Source: Pseudo-nitzschia pungens
Taxonomy: Eukaryota; Bacillariophyta; Bacillariophyceae; Bacillariales; Bacillariaceae
Length of the DNA: 64,000 bases
Assembly: GCA_037355855.1 (NCBI GenBank)
Contig: CM074761.1
Location: 4,793,346-4,857,345 of the forward strand
Direction of reading: 5' to 3'
Shown: piece by piece, positions 1-11,137 of the stretch
Layout: each line of letters opens with the position of its first letter
Numbering within the stretch: position 1 is the first letter of the stretch
Made by a program: the position numbers and the translations under genes
The notes under the pieces: generated by a model
Database searches by the model: none
Told to the model about the DNA's origin: nothing
The model's input: the letters and a program-made list of their open reading frames with translations, nothing else

Positions 1-970
1 ACCTTACTCGTATTTCATTCATAGTAAGTTAATAAAAAGTCGTGCAAAGCCTCTAAAAATAAATATTGGCAAAAAAGTCTTGTGCAAAGCCTCTCAAAAC
101 AAATAAAATCACTATTCAAATCCAATCAGCTGTCCCCGCTAGAAATCCCATCCTACTCATTCCTAAGAATCCTCTGGGAATGATGTTAGGAATTCCTTAG
201 TACTTTTACTGAATTTCTCACAGATTTACCCTCATTCCATTAACCATACGTAGGCATTATTCGCTGGGAACGTTTTTAATAATAGGGTGCCAGCTATGAA
301 CTAAGGTCTTACAGGTGCATAGAAAATAATCTGTGACTAATACTGTGAAAAAAGGGCATGCGATTTAGTATGACCGTGACTGCGAAACTATCCAGTCCCG
401 AGTCCGACCAAACTCCCTCCGACGGAACTTTTTGAAATCCGGAATCGGTTCGAGGCAATACATGCGCGTGCTCTGGCCTTGTCACAATCGTATGTGATTA
501 TTGCACTTAGGCTGTTGATACTTTTTAGCACGATGCTGGCGCGAAAGTTGATCGTTCAGAGCCGATTGTAAGCCAAAAAACGCCAGCGGTTCGAACATCG
601 TTTAGACGATACATTTTTCAAGGTTGGTCTCGAAAGTTCGCTCTTAAGAACGAAAATACGGCATGATTCACCATGCGGCGCATACGAGAACCAGGTACGG
701 TACAGGGTGGCGCAAATCAATAAGGATTTTACTGAGACCTTTGCGCGCCCACAGTAGTCCATTGTGGGGAATTCAGTTTTGTAATCCTGGACCAGAACCT
801 CGCGTTGCTTCATGTCTTGATATTCGACACGACTTGGCTTGTGAGGTAGGACAGGAAAGATACAAGGGTAGAGGGCACTCGATCCATCCAGACACAGACT
901 CAACAACATAAACAGACATCGCGGCCAGAAATAATTGCAATCGGTTTGTAGTTAATGAAACACGGAAATC
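1..970. other. Left-edge spacer, no gene recognised
   Basis: AT-rich intergenic DNA. Short open frames occur on both strands between 556 and 1153, but they overlap each other, have no recognisable family and lack splice partners. The segment probably contains the 5' flank of the gene starting at 971. Confidence 0.5.
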
Positions 971-2549
971 ATGAAACTCTTCCAGAAGCGTAGAGATGAC
1001 ACCGGTACGGAACAGCGAGGTTCGCCCGGAACAGATTATCGATTGGATAACAACGCTAAACACAACAATGGCAAAGCTGGAATCTATCGTGGGGATAAAA
1101 TACCCACGTTCCATCAAGACCGTACACTGCCTTCTACTCAAGACGAGCAGCAAATGTTGAATATTGCAATGATGAGAAATGCACCCACTCTGATGGAAAA
1201 TGATTCACCTAAGAATCGCCAATCGATCGCTGGATTGGTTCGCAAGCTCAATTGCTCTTCTTCGTCAAAGAAAAACGACGAAAAAATATTCAACCAGTAT
1301 CCCGCAGGAGTTGGTGGAGGTGCTGAACTCGTTGGTTTCTCGGGGGAACAACGAGAACCGAATGGTGGATCATCGAACAAAGTTTCGACATCTGCTATCA
1401 TGTCGGACATCAGCCGACCCGTCCTGATCACTGTGAAAGATTCCGAAGCGAAACCTTCTTCTATACAAAGTGGTCGCAACAGCAACAGGAACAGCAACAA
1501 CCATTCACCGACGGAGACGAGGAATGCCTTTGTGGTGGGGGAAGTTCCAAGCCGCACGTCTTCTTTGCGTGTTGGGATGTCTGCCAGAAAACGGCAACAC
1601 AACGAAAAAGAAAACAACAAAAACCGCATTGGTGGCACAATGAGAAATACTAGCAACCACAACCGCAGCAGAAACAACCGTGCCACATCCAAAGATCCGG
1701 ATACGAAGCGGACAGCCCAGGAGTTGGCGCGTAGACAAAGGTGGAAGAGGGGTCTGGAAATGGAGCTTTTCAGGAACTCAAGCATAGCAAAACGTAGCAA
1801 TGGTAGGGACACGGATGATGAATCCTGGGCCGATTCTTTGACCCAAGGAAGTCAAACAACGACTTCGAGCTACGACGATACAACGGAGAACTCAAGCAGT
1901 GTAGACGACTGGACCGACTCCACCGATGAAAGTCGTTTTTATCCTCGTCGCGATCACTACCGTCATGGATCTTCTCACTCAGGTGGTCAATGCCTTCAAA
2001 ACGAGAAAATCGTTCGAAGTTTGGCAAAAGATGTTGGCATTATCGCCAGCTTTTTGATGGCGGACGGTTATGCTTGCTTGGGGACGGCAGCCGAGATCAC
2101 CAAGGAGACGGTGGCAAGTTGCAGAAGAAACGATCTTTGACTTGGCAACGACTCATTTCCGAACACCGGTGATACTACGACTGGAAGATTCGTTGATTGC
2201 GTGCAAAGAAGAAAAAGAAAAAAAACTCCGCATCGAAGCCCAATTCGTGTTGGTTCGATCGGTGTTTCGCGTTTGCGCGGCGATTCGACGCAGACCACAG
2301 ACATCCCGCGACCTGTATCGGATGGTATTGATCAGGGTCCTCGGATAGACCGAATGCGCACAAAAGGGCAAATTTATTTCAGGTCAGGGACAAACAGGTT
2401 TTGTTCTGCATAACTACTTGGAAGGAGACGTCCACAATGAAATACTCTCCGCAAATACTCTGCTGCAAAGGAAAGCAGAAAATGATGAAACAAACGAGTA
2501 CTGCTTCTATGATGAATTAACAGAACTTCTGAATGGTATTCCACTGTAG
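971..2549 (+). CDS. Unrecognised low-complexity protein, two exons, one frame disruption
   Basis: No family is recognised. The first about 330 residues are Asn/Ser/Arg/Lys-rich and probably disordered. The C-terminal part looks folded: a hydrophobic stretch reading AKDVGIIASFLMADG near residue 350, then an amphipathic helical region. An intron is inferred at 2325-2387 (63 nt, GT start, tail TCAGGTCAG), joining SRDLYRM to GQTGFVLHNYLEGD in phase 0; exon 2 runs 2388-2549. Exon 1 changes frame between about 2105 and 2140: the first frame stops at the TGA at 2138-2140, while protein-like sequence (FDLATTHFRTPVI) continues in the next frame. Counting one extra base, the exons sum to 505 whole codons. 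The change could be a consensus error, a real mutation or a translational frameshift. Protein-coding status is likely because reading frame and splice phase agree downstream; function is unknown. Confidence 0.6.
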
Positions 2550-4181
2550 CAATCCTTCCCCTATCTCAATATATCTCCGGCAGTGATACGGTACTAGTGA
2601 TTCCAACTACGAAGGGAGCAACTGGACTTGCTATTCTTCCTTCATTGCCGCTGTCAAACTACAAACTGAACCTGTTTCACCGATGTTTGAACCAGTCACA
2701 GTATCTCACAGCCACAAAACTACGAAGCACTTCGTACGCAAAAAGCACTCGCATGCCTTTCTATTTGTGTGTATGTGTGATGTGTGGCCCCAAGCAGCAC
2801 CGGACGCCCACCAATTTTAGTTCTGATGATACTGGTGTACGTAGAAAGTTTGACAACACCCGTTCTTGGTTCTATGCATGATCTCATAGTATTGCTGCAA
2901 CTAGTAGTACTGGTACTGCTGACTCTACTCGCGTTCCTCGAAGTGGTGCCACTAAGTGACTGAGTTGGGTGCGCACGGGTTTTCAAAAGGAGTTTGAAAT
3001 ACGAAATAGTACTACTAGTAGTACTATTACTATCGGTAGTAATTGTTACCAAGATGTGTATTCGAGCATGTGAGGATAGCATATTACCGGTACCCTACTG
3101 ATTTTACATGAACTGATTTTACAAGAAGGTAGTAGTAATATAAGCTCGCCCCTAGATTTTGCTGCTATTATTTTGGAAGCAATTTTTCCTACAGAGAAGT
3201 CGGAATCTCTTGTTGATTGATGAGCCGTCACCCAAACCAGTTGCTTGCACCTAGCTTTATTTTTTGAGAGAGAAAAATTAATGATAGTACGAGTACTTTG
3301 TCATCTTTTAACACGAACTCGTAACAATCATAACAAAACCGGTATGAATGTTACAAGACGGTAGGATGATGATCTAAGTTAACCGGGGGTTTCACGATGC
3401 GTAAAAAATGTACTCAATCCGTCGTAGAGAAATAAATAAATGCTCCTTCGATCGGTTCCCCGGGACCGTGTTATTTTCACGTGTTATTTTTTAACGCAGT
3501 ATCGTCGTGTTAAATAAAAATTCTTGCGACTCTGGATGATTTTTTGATTGATTGAGATTTCAGATTGTTTCGGACCAACTTTTCATCATTCATCACTCAG
3601 GTTTGAACTTCGCGCTATTATTGTTACCCATTTTTTGTTCGACGATTTCACGCGGGCTCGTAGGAGACTAGTACAATTCTACGAGGATTTCACAGGACGA
3701 AAAAGTACTTGGTAATTACTGTGTTCGATACGTTCTATTATTTGTACTCAAAATACAGTGTTCAGAGGGTAGAATTTTCCTGCTGGCAAATTTGTTGTTC
3801 GTACGAACTACAAGTACAATACGAGATACCGTTCGAATAGAATAAGATTACGTTCCGTTATCGAATTGACACGGTAACTCGAAGGACGAGAGACTTCGGA
3901 ACTGCTGCCAACCCGAGATAACAGCTCTCGTGTAAGGTGGAAGGAGACCGCTTTTGTGTTGACGAAGTATTGAGTCGAGAGAAGTGGGACTTGAGGGTTA
4001 CCACACTGGTACCGTACCGGATCATACCGGAACTCTCAATTCACAACCCTACTTTTTTCTTATTCTTACAGCACAGACCCTTTTTTGTGGAGAACTTGCC
4101 CGAATACGATAGAACCAAGACAAGACAAGACAAGACAATCACGCTGCCATTCATTTGTTTCCTTGGTCGAATAAATCGAAG
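2550..4181. other. Intergenic spacer, 1.6 kb, no gene recognised
   Basis: No supported gene. The open frames at 2597-2881 and 2720-3082 (opposite strand) are overlapping shadows without family resemblance. The stretch has scattered AGTACT/AGTAGT tracts (2880-3050) and repeated GTAC-containing words. The segment just before 4182 contains a short (CAAGA)n run at about 4118-4137. Confidence 0.5.
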
Positions 4182-5862
4182 ATGAAGTGGGAAGTAGGCC
4201 AAACCGTCATGGTTCAAAGCCGAACATGGGCAAAGTGAGTTGCTTAAAGCGTGTTGCGTTGCTGCATCCAACGCACCGAGGGGATCGAGAGGATCGAAGC
4301 TCGCGTTGATTCGCTTCGGTTTGGTTCGGTCTGGTTCGTGCATGCCCCGAGCTGGACTCGCATTTCCTCAACAACTTTTTCGTGCCTCGTTTCGTTTCCT
4401 TTCGTTTCGTTTCCTTTCGTTTGACTCCTGCCAGCATCAACAAGCCGGGCGGGTGCGCCAAAATAACCAGAGTCCATTCCACGGACGACGGAAGCTACAT
4501 CGAAGGATTGGACGTCAAGTATGTCGTGGACGGGCGCAGAGAGACGAAATTGGATCCGGCCATTGTGTCTCCGTACGAGCATTTGGAGCGAGGCGGGAGA
4601 AAGAGACGCGGACGGGACTTTTTGATGTTGCGGGAGGAAGACCTCAAATTGGAGAAACGAAAGAGCCTGGAGCGCGATGGCGCCCCGAAGAAGGAGGAAG
4701 GAAATTCGAGGATCGCACCGCTGGCGGCTGCGGAAGCGGCCGAAAAAGAAAACCGATCTTCCCGACAGTCCAGCGCAACAACCTGCGCCACTCCGGAAAA
4801 ACCCAAAGCAATCAAAAAGCCAAAGAAAGTTACTCCCATCCCAAAGATGGTCATCACCGAGAGGAAGATCGATGATGTCTCTCCATTGATAGAGGACGTA
4901 ACGTCATTGGCCGAGAAAAAACGCAATGCCAAAAAGAAAGCCGTCGCCCGTGGATTGATTTTCGATCCGAGCGACAAGGACAAGGACAAGGACAAGGACA
5001 AACCCAAAGGAATCCAGCAAACGACCGTTCCGGCAGCATCCATTCAAAAGAAAATTAGGTTGCCCGCAACACTCAAACTCGAAAACACCAAGTCTCGCAC
5101 CACTACCTCCGCGCTAATGGACAAGAAACCAGCCGCATCCATCTTGGTTCCTCCGAGGAAGAAACCGCCCCCAACCAACAACTCCACGGCGAAACCATCG
5201 ACAAAACCCAAGACCAAGACCGGACCACCGAGGTGCGGAAACAATTCCCTCGCAACCGCGGCAAAGCCAAGGAATCGATACAGATCGGCGACGGCTTCCT
5301 TCTCGAGAGTGACATCCGCGTACGACAAAAAGAGCAAAGCTTCCGAGAAGAATCGCAAGCCTCTGCTGGACGTCTACAGAGACGAAGTCCAAAAAGCCAG
5401 AGCCTTTATGGACGAAATGGTCCGACACGGCAACGGCAACGACAACGAGCTGGATGATTTGGGGGCGGCTCGTTCCGAACGAAAAGGATTTTTCAGCACG
5501 AAATCGTAAGTGCCGGCGGCGGGTCCAAAACACAATCGTCGCGGAATGGAGGAATCGGACTTCCCTCTCGATTTTGTTTCGTACGACTCGAATCTCACCG
5601 TTTTCTTTCGTTCGTTCGTTCGTTCGCACTGTATTCGAAACAAAAAATGACCAGGCGCTACGACGAATTCTTATCGCACCTGTACAAGGTTTGGATCAAA
5701 ATAGACGAAGAAGAAGTGAGCGAAGAGAGGTTTCGGGAAGTTTACGGTCAAATATCCTCGAATTCATTCACCTCCGAAGAACTAGATAGTCACATACAAA
5801 CAATGTGCGACGAGGGGAAAGAAGTTATGAGGAGTGATGGGATATTATATAGAATTCATTAG
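4182..5862 (+). CDS. Lys/Arg-rich nuclear protein with Tudor-like N-terminal domain, three exons
   Basis: Three exons are inferred: 4182-4234, 4435-5505 and 5655-5862, with introns of 200 and 149 nt starting GTGAGT and GTAAGT and ending CCAG. Phases match and the total is 444 codons. The N-terminus (MKWEVGQTVMVQSRTW, then NKPGGCAKITRV and DVKYVVDG) resembles a small Tudor/agenet-like beta-barrel found in stramenopile chromatin proteins; this is inference from pattern only. The middle is strongly basic and probably disordered, with a (Asp-Lys) run from a GACAAG microsatellite near 4972-5000. The last exon encodes an acidic helical module (RYDEFLSHLYKVWIKIDEEE) ending in DGILYRIH, suggestive of a small winged-helix-like or protein-binding fold. 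The start was chosen because the exon 1 to exon 2 join restores a continuous domain. A chromatin role is plausible, not shown. Confidence 0.7.
4972..5002 (+). repeat. GACAAG hexanucleotide repeat inside coding sequence
   Basis: About five copies of GACAAG encode an alternating Asp-Lys run in the Tudor-like protein. In-frame hexamers would change length without shifting frame. Confidence 0.8.
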
Positions 5863-6079
5863 ACAGCAAGCTTCGATCGATCGATGCAGAGATCTACAAG
5901 TGCAACGCTTGTACTTGGCACAAGGAATACTTATTGTAGTGCATTTGCTGTTTCGATCATACTAGACTGCGTCCGGAGGCGTTTGGGTATACTATTGATT
6001 AGCGCGAGTTCGGAAAAGTAATGAAATCATAGATCACTATCGCCTATTCTTCGAAAGTGAATTCATTCTGTTTGTGAAT

Positions 6080-6608
6080 TTACTCTTCCGTGCCCATGTA
6101 ATCCGATGGATTGAAACCGGGAATAGGAGGCGTCCAAGCCGGTATGGTTCGCCACCTCGGCGGGTACTCGTCGTCCGCTTCCAGCGCTTTTTCCTTGAGC
6201 GCGGTGCGTTTCGGTAACATGCCGATGGCATGCTTCTTCAGTTTCAACTTGCACGCGATATCGTGATTCTCTTCGTTGTGCCTGCTTGAATTTGCCGACC
6301 GTGTAATTCTTTTTCACGACCTCCCTTCGAGCCGTTTCCTCCTCGTCGGCGGGAGGCGGCTTGATTTTGGGCGCATCCAAAAACGCGAGCAACAGTTCCA
6401 GATCTCGCGATCGCCCCGTATCGGCACCGGACTTCTTTTCCTTCTTTTTCACCTTGCTGATGCGTCTCTTCGGACCCTCGTCACTAAAATATCGAGAAGC
6501 AGTGGACGATACAACTCGACCCGATAGAATCGATTGCTGCTGATGCGTCAAAGTCAACAGGGCCGAAGACGATTTCCGGAGAAGTCGAGCTGCTGTTTGA
6601 GTCGACAT
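6080..6608 (-). CDS. Small probable mitochondrial protein (possible mitoribosomal subunit), one frame disruption
   Basis: The ATG at 6608 gives MSTQTAARLLRKSSS, an Arg/Ser-rich amphipathic N-terminus ending near SRYFS, typical of a mitochondrial presequence. The middle is Lys-rich. The C-terminal half holds a conserved-looking core, HNEENHDIACKLKLKKHAIG followed by MLPK, and a Pro/Trp-rich tail (PPRWRTIPAWTPPIPGF). The pattern His-Asn then two basic helices recalls mitochondrial ribosome-associated small proteins, but the exact family is not identified. The core is in the +1 frame relative to the N-terminus: one extra base near 6281 (AAG CAG G CAC AAC) separates KFKQ from HNEENHD. With that base discounted the length is exactly 176 codons. 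The gene is divergent from mitochondrial EF-Ts, sharing about 600 bp upstream, which fits a mitochondrial translation role but does not prove it. Confidence 0.65.
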
Positions 6609-7215
6609 GACGTTGGCTGCTACCGTGTTGTCGAATGATTGATTCTGCTGTTTCGAGAGGATAGAGTCGGAACGTTCTGTGTGGACGGGACAATCGTGCT
6701 CGAAAGGTTCCGGGAAATGCAATAATTACTGTGGTCCTTTCCGACTCGCTTCGAACCCCAAGTTGTTTCCGGGCTCTGTCAACGGACAATAATACTAACA
6801 GCGATCAACCGGTTACCAGATCGAGTGAAGTCGTCGTAAGGTTATTATTACTACGTATTTCGTATTGCCATTGAAACACTAAAAAATTGAGAGATGATTG
6901 AGAGAATGAAAGACAATATTACCCGAAAATTTGCTCCCAGTCGCGCGATTCTATCAAATTTTACGAGATTTTTCAGATATTTTTCAAACTTTCTGCAATA
7001 TTTGCAATCGATCGAGTCGAGTGGAATGTGTGGTCATCGTTACTTTCCGCTCAACTCAAAACACGAGGGAATGGACTACGAGTAACCTTACCGGTAGATC
7101 AGGTTTCTCATGCCGAGAAAAAACTCTTTCCGCATCGAATACGGTAACTACCGGTAGGCTGAATAAGAATGCTTATTTTAATTTCGGCAGCTCTCAATCG
7201 GAATGATTGTTGACG
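6609..7215. promoter_or_regulatory. Shared divergent upstream region of two mitochondrial-type genes
   Basis: 607 bp separate the start codons of the mitochondrial protein at 6080-6608 and EF-Ts at 7216. No conserved box was recognised. The stretch contains AT-rich tracts (about 6840-7010) and GGTAA/TACCGG words, so it probably holds both promoters; this is inferred from gene orientation only. Confidence 0.4.
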
Positions 7216-8439
7216 ATGTCTGCTTTTACACTTTTTGTCACAAGCACTTTCTTCAAACCACAAATAGCCATGAATCCCTCTATTGTGTCAAAGCTCTTCA
7301 ATCGGTCGACCACGGCTCGTCTTTATCGACCGCTGACTTCGCTTCCGCGAAGTAAATTCTGCGTAGGCGGAACCTCGATCGCCTCTGGTAACTGTGCCGG
7401 TTCCGTTCTCAACGCATCGATGGCGAAAAACAGTGGGTCGAGACGAGGATTTGCCTCCATGATGTCCATGGTGAAGGAGTTAAGAAGCGTCTCTGGAGCA
7501 CCCATTGTAGATTGTAAGAAGGCTCTGGCAGAGAACGACGGAGACATGGAAAAATCGTTGGATTGGCTCCGACAGCACGGAGCTGCCAAGGCTTCCAAAA
7601 AGCTTGGCGATCGAGAAGCCGAAGAGGGTTTGGTAGCTTGCGCTGTCTCGGATGACGGAAAGTCGGCATCCATAGTCAAAATCTCTTCCGAAACAGACTT
7701 TGCTGGGAAAAGCGACGCATTTGTTGACCTTGCGTGTCATGTAGCGGGTGCTACCTTGTCGAGCAGCTCATCGGGCAAGTTGGACCCGCAATCCACTGTG
7801 CTTGGCCTTGAATTCGAATCGAAATCTGTTCAAACAGCATTGGAGGATGCTGTCGTAGCAATCAGAGAGAACTTGGGGGTCAAACAAGCAGTTAAATTGA
7901 CAACTGGAGATGATGGCCTACTCGTATCTTATGTTCACGGGAAGGCAAACGGAAGCAGCAATGCTGGATTGGCTGCTGCGGTCGTGGAGATTTCGGGAGA
8001 AGGCGTTTCGAAGAACCCAGAAGCTGCAAATGAAGCGGGAAAGAAGCTAGCTATGCATATTGTGGCCGCAAAACCAGTTTACCTGAGTGCCGAATGTATT
8101 CCGGAAGACGTTGTGGAGAAAGAGAAGGCGATTTTAGAGAGCCAGGTACGTTCCGCATATGTCGCTCCGCTTCGTTTTGCGATTATTGGTTATGTGTTCT
8201 TTTGCCGTTCATTGATCATGTTCTTCTCATTTCTCAACTTTGGTTCTACGCAGATCGCGGATTCGAACAAACCTCCCGAGGTTGTAGAAAAAATCATCAA
8301 TGGAAGGATTCGTAAATTTTATTCTGAGGTTTGCCTCAACGAACAAGAACACATGGTCGAGGAAGGTAATCCCAAAGTCTCGAAAGCATTGAAAGAGAAG
8401 GGCCTTGTTGTCAAATCATTTGAGATGTTTTCCATTTAA
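7216..8439 (+). CDS. TSFM: Mitochondrial translation elongation factor Ts
   Basis: Elongation factor Ts, the nucleotide exchange factor that recycles EF-Tu. The N-terminal about 75 residues are basic and Ser-rich, ending in GSRRGFASMM, a mitochondrial presequence pattern. The UBA-like helix follows (VKELRSVSGAPIVDCKKAL, then DWLRQHG). The signature SSETDFAGK that contacts EF-Tu is present at about residue 155. Two exons: 7216-8145 and 8254-8439, 372 codons in total. The 108-nt intron (GTACGT to CGCAG) is a multiple of three with no in-frame stop, so an unspliced message would also read through. Removing it joins ILESQ to IADSNKPPEVVEKI, as expected for the family. The first ATG in frame is at 7216; a second at 7270 is possible. 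The family is certain; mitochondrial rather than plastid location is inferred from the absence of a signal peptide and ASAF motif. Confidence 0.92.
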   Translation: MSAFTLFVTSTFFKPQIAMNPSIVSKLFNRSTTARLYRPLTSLPRSKFCVGGTSIASGNCAGSVLNASMAKNSGSRRGFASMMSMVKELRSVSGAPIVDCKKALAENDGDMEKSLDWLRQHGAAKASKKLGDREAEEGLVACAVSDDGKSASIVKISSETDFAGKSDAFVDLACHVAGATLSSSSSGKLDPQSTVLGLEFESKSVQTALEDAVVAIRENLGVKQAVKLTTGDDGLLVSYVHGKANGSSNAGLAAAVVEISGEGVSKNPEAANEAGKKLAMHIVAAKPVYLSAECIPEDVVEKEKAILESQVRSAYVAPLRFAIIGYVFFCRSLIMFFSFLNFGSTQIADSNKPPEVVEKIINGRIRKFYSEVCLNEQEHMVEEGNPKVSKALKEKGLVVKSFEMFSI

Positions 8440-9101
8440 AGAAATATGTTTACTGATAAAGTCACCAGACTTGATACAAGGATATCTCTATCTCAAAGAA
8501 GGTCGCTGGATGAATTGTTGCCGTAGATTGTATTGATTGCATGATGAGAATGTCACTTTCTCGATGCAGCAAGACGAGACACAAAGGAATCCCCCTAGTC
8601 GTTCTTGGTTTTCTGAAGAGATTATTGCTTTTGTCTACACAGCCAAGTGAACAGTATTAGTTTATTGTTTTCTGACGCAACCATAAAGTTCAAATTGTGG
8701 GTTGAAAAGACTTGAATTACAGATTGCATAGACTCTGTATCAACAATGGCCTCCCAGGATGAAATACTGCAATTTGTGAGGACAAAAAATCAGAATCTTT
8801 AGTGGTAGCTGTAGCTACTACGTACGGTATGTTGGTATCTCTATATCGTATGTCAAGAAATTACTTTTCTTGAGTCACCTTGCTCGCGCGGACAGGACCG
8901 CGGGAATAATTTGAAATTCAAGATTTGATTTGATTATTGCATAACGGTTGCCAAAATTTAATTTTTCTGCAAGTCCGCTAAACGACGTATCATGATACCG
9001 CACCAAGAATCACTTGAAGTTTCGTTGCCATCAGGAAAGGAAGTAAAGTTATGAAACACATCACAGAATCAATATCGAAAACAAACACAAATAAAATTAT
9101 A
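8440..9101. other. Intergenic spacer, no gene recognised
   Basis: 660 bp between EF-Ts and the PH-like gene, both on the plus strand. No open frame of note. It probably contains the EF-Ts 3' end and the promoter of the next gene; no motif was identified. If the downstream gene starts at the earlier in-frame ATG at 9051, the spacer is 51 bp shorter. Confidence 0.45.
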
Positions 9102-11001
9102 ATGGTCGAGGACGACTTTCCCGTCTACAGGATGCCAAACGCGGAAGAGAGTCAGCTGGACAGCGCGAAAACGATGCCTTTTCCCGTTGGAAGAGTTGGC
9201 GAAAACATCACATACCATTCCAGGCTCATCGGGAGGTATTGATTCACTTTGTAAAACGAGAGATATCTTTGCTCAAGCTGCTACGGAAAAATCTACAGAG
9301 GAAACGAAAAATTCCCCAATTTCTGTCGTTTCGGTGCTCAACATCGGACAACCTACTCTTGACTTTAACAACGAGAAAAAGTTCAATGGTCGGACTACTC
9401 TCTCGTTGACACCGTCGTACTCGTCATCCGATTCAAAAGAAAACAACAGCCGTGATGGTGTAGAAGAACAGACTGTCATTGAAGTGCAATACGTAGAACC
9501 TGGACCCTGGGTTCATGAGATTGATGCTAATACAGATTCAGACGTAGAATGTCATGACCCCTCCCCGAATCGCAAGAATTGTACTGAGGTTGCCCTGCAC
9601 AACGGAACAAATACATCAAGCGATTGCATCGGTGATGCTAGAACCAGACCACTACTAGATATGGAAAAAACTCCATCGCGATCTGCACAAAAAAAGAATG
9701 CAAATGTTACACCATCGCCGTTTCTTGCATGTGGCGGTTACGGCACATGTCTCCCCACATGTGACGATAGCGATCATGTGTTCGTAGAAAGGAAGATTAC
9801 TGACTTCCTCGAAGATAACTCTGTCTCGACTCCAGATGCATTCAAAGTCACATGCACGGACTGGCAAGCTTGGTCTTATTTTGGCTTTGGTAGACCTGAA
9901 ACTTCTTCCGAGGATTCATTGAAAGATCACCATCCATCCAAAGAAAATATAAGAACGACGTTAAGACGGCGCACGTCTCACAGCTTACGGGCACGCAAGT
10001 CAAATGTTCGTCAAATCAAACAAAATTTGGCACCTTTTGCACAATCACCAGCGAGATCTCCCGCGAGGGCTCCTGGCCTCTTCAAAAACCGATCATTCTC
10101 TGTTTCGGAACACCGATCTGCTATCGTTCGTGTTTCAAAGGATAAGAAGCCGAAGACAAGTAGCCTGACAGATGTATTGGAGCTTTGCACCATGTACGAA
10201 AGCGTTGATTTGGATTCGCCAGACTTGGTCAGGAAACATCCTGGTTCCAAATTCAACACCGAAGAACTTTCCTACGATAGTGATCCTGAAGACTTCATGC
10301 GTAGACGATTAGCGCCGAAAGTGGGAAGTCCTGGTGGTAACGACGGCTCATCGCAGCTCAGAAGTCATGGAAGTTTTAGGAGCTATCACAACTCACCAAA
10401 TCGATCCTTTTTCGATGCACACAACGATGAAACGTTTTGCTCTATAGTGCAGGAAATGTTCAACCAGACAACCACACTTGTCCTGCATCCATTGTCCGAG
10501 TCGAACACTGCTGATTCGGGGCTATTGCAATCAGCTCGACCTGTAGCTGTGGACGCGTGGTTGGAGCGCGGCCAACACCTAGCTTATGCACTAATCCAGC
10601 CTAAATGGATTTGGAAGGCAAAACCAAGAATTGATGTGGAAGGTCAATCTAGTCTTGATCAAAAGTTTTGTTTGCAAGGCATTGAACTCTTGGATATTAC
10701 AAAAATTTTGAAAGTAGAAGAAACAGAGGGCGTTCACCATTCATTCGCGAAACCGAGTCATTGCTTCCTCCTCAAGTCTATCGACGGTGAAGAATTTTGT
10801 TTCGAGGCGCAATCGAGGCAAGAAAGAGATCGCGTTGTCAGCTCTCTGAAGTTATTGATCGCCCGGTTTGGAGCACAAGTACTTACCGGAGACCCTGAAG
10901 TTTACAACGAGTTCTTTTGGATGACTGACTCTGTTCCAGGCGAAGCACCAGATTTAAGAGAGGTCTTGGGATTTGTGGAATCAGAGGAAGTCTCCTTTTG
11001 A
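9102..11001 (+). CDS. Unrecognised protein with a C-terminal PH-like domain; N-terminus needs a frame change
   Basis: The main open frame has no ATG before its body, and an upstream frame starting at 9051 or 9102 (MVEDDFPVYRMPNAEES) stops at 9240. The two overlap, so either a poorly scored intron or a one-base frame change joins them; one extra base gives 633 whole codons from 9102. Residues up to about 450 are low complexity, rich in Ser, Asp and Arg. The C-terminal about 170 residues form a compact domain resembling a pleckstrin-homology or similar lipid/protein-binding barrel (AVDAWLERGQHLAYALIQPKW ... KPSHCFLLKSIDGEEFCFEA, then a helix QERDRVVSSLKLLI). A short acidic tail follows. A signalling or membrane-recruitment role is inferred only from fold-like pattern. 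It converges with TSR1, leaving 136 bp. Confidence 0.6.
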
Positions 11002-11137
11002 ACACAAGCGTGGTCTTCTTCGATACTACACATTTATGATCAATTTACGGCTAACGTGCATTCCTCAAAACATCCATTCATTTGATACTGTAGATAATTT
11101 ATCGTGTAATCTCAATTCACCAACTTCTAGACGTAAT

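Noticed and set aside
2105..2145. Gene 971-2549 as an ornithine decarboxylase antizyme or release factor 2 because of its shift site
   Set aside because: The downstream frame lacks any antizyme or release-factor motif, so the heptamer match alone does not justify the call.
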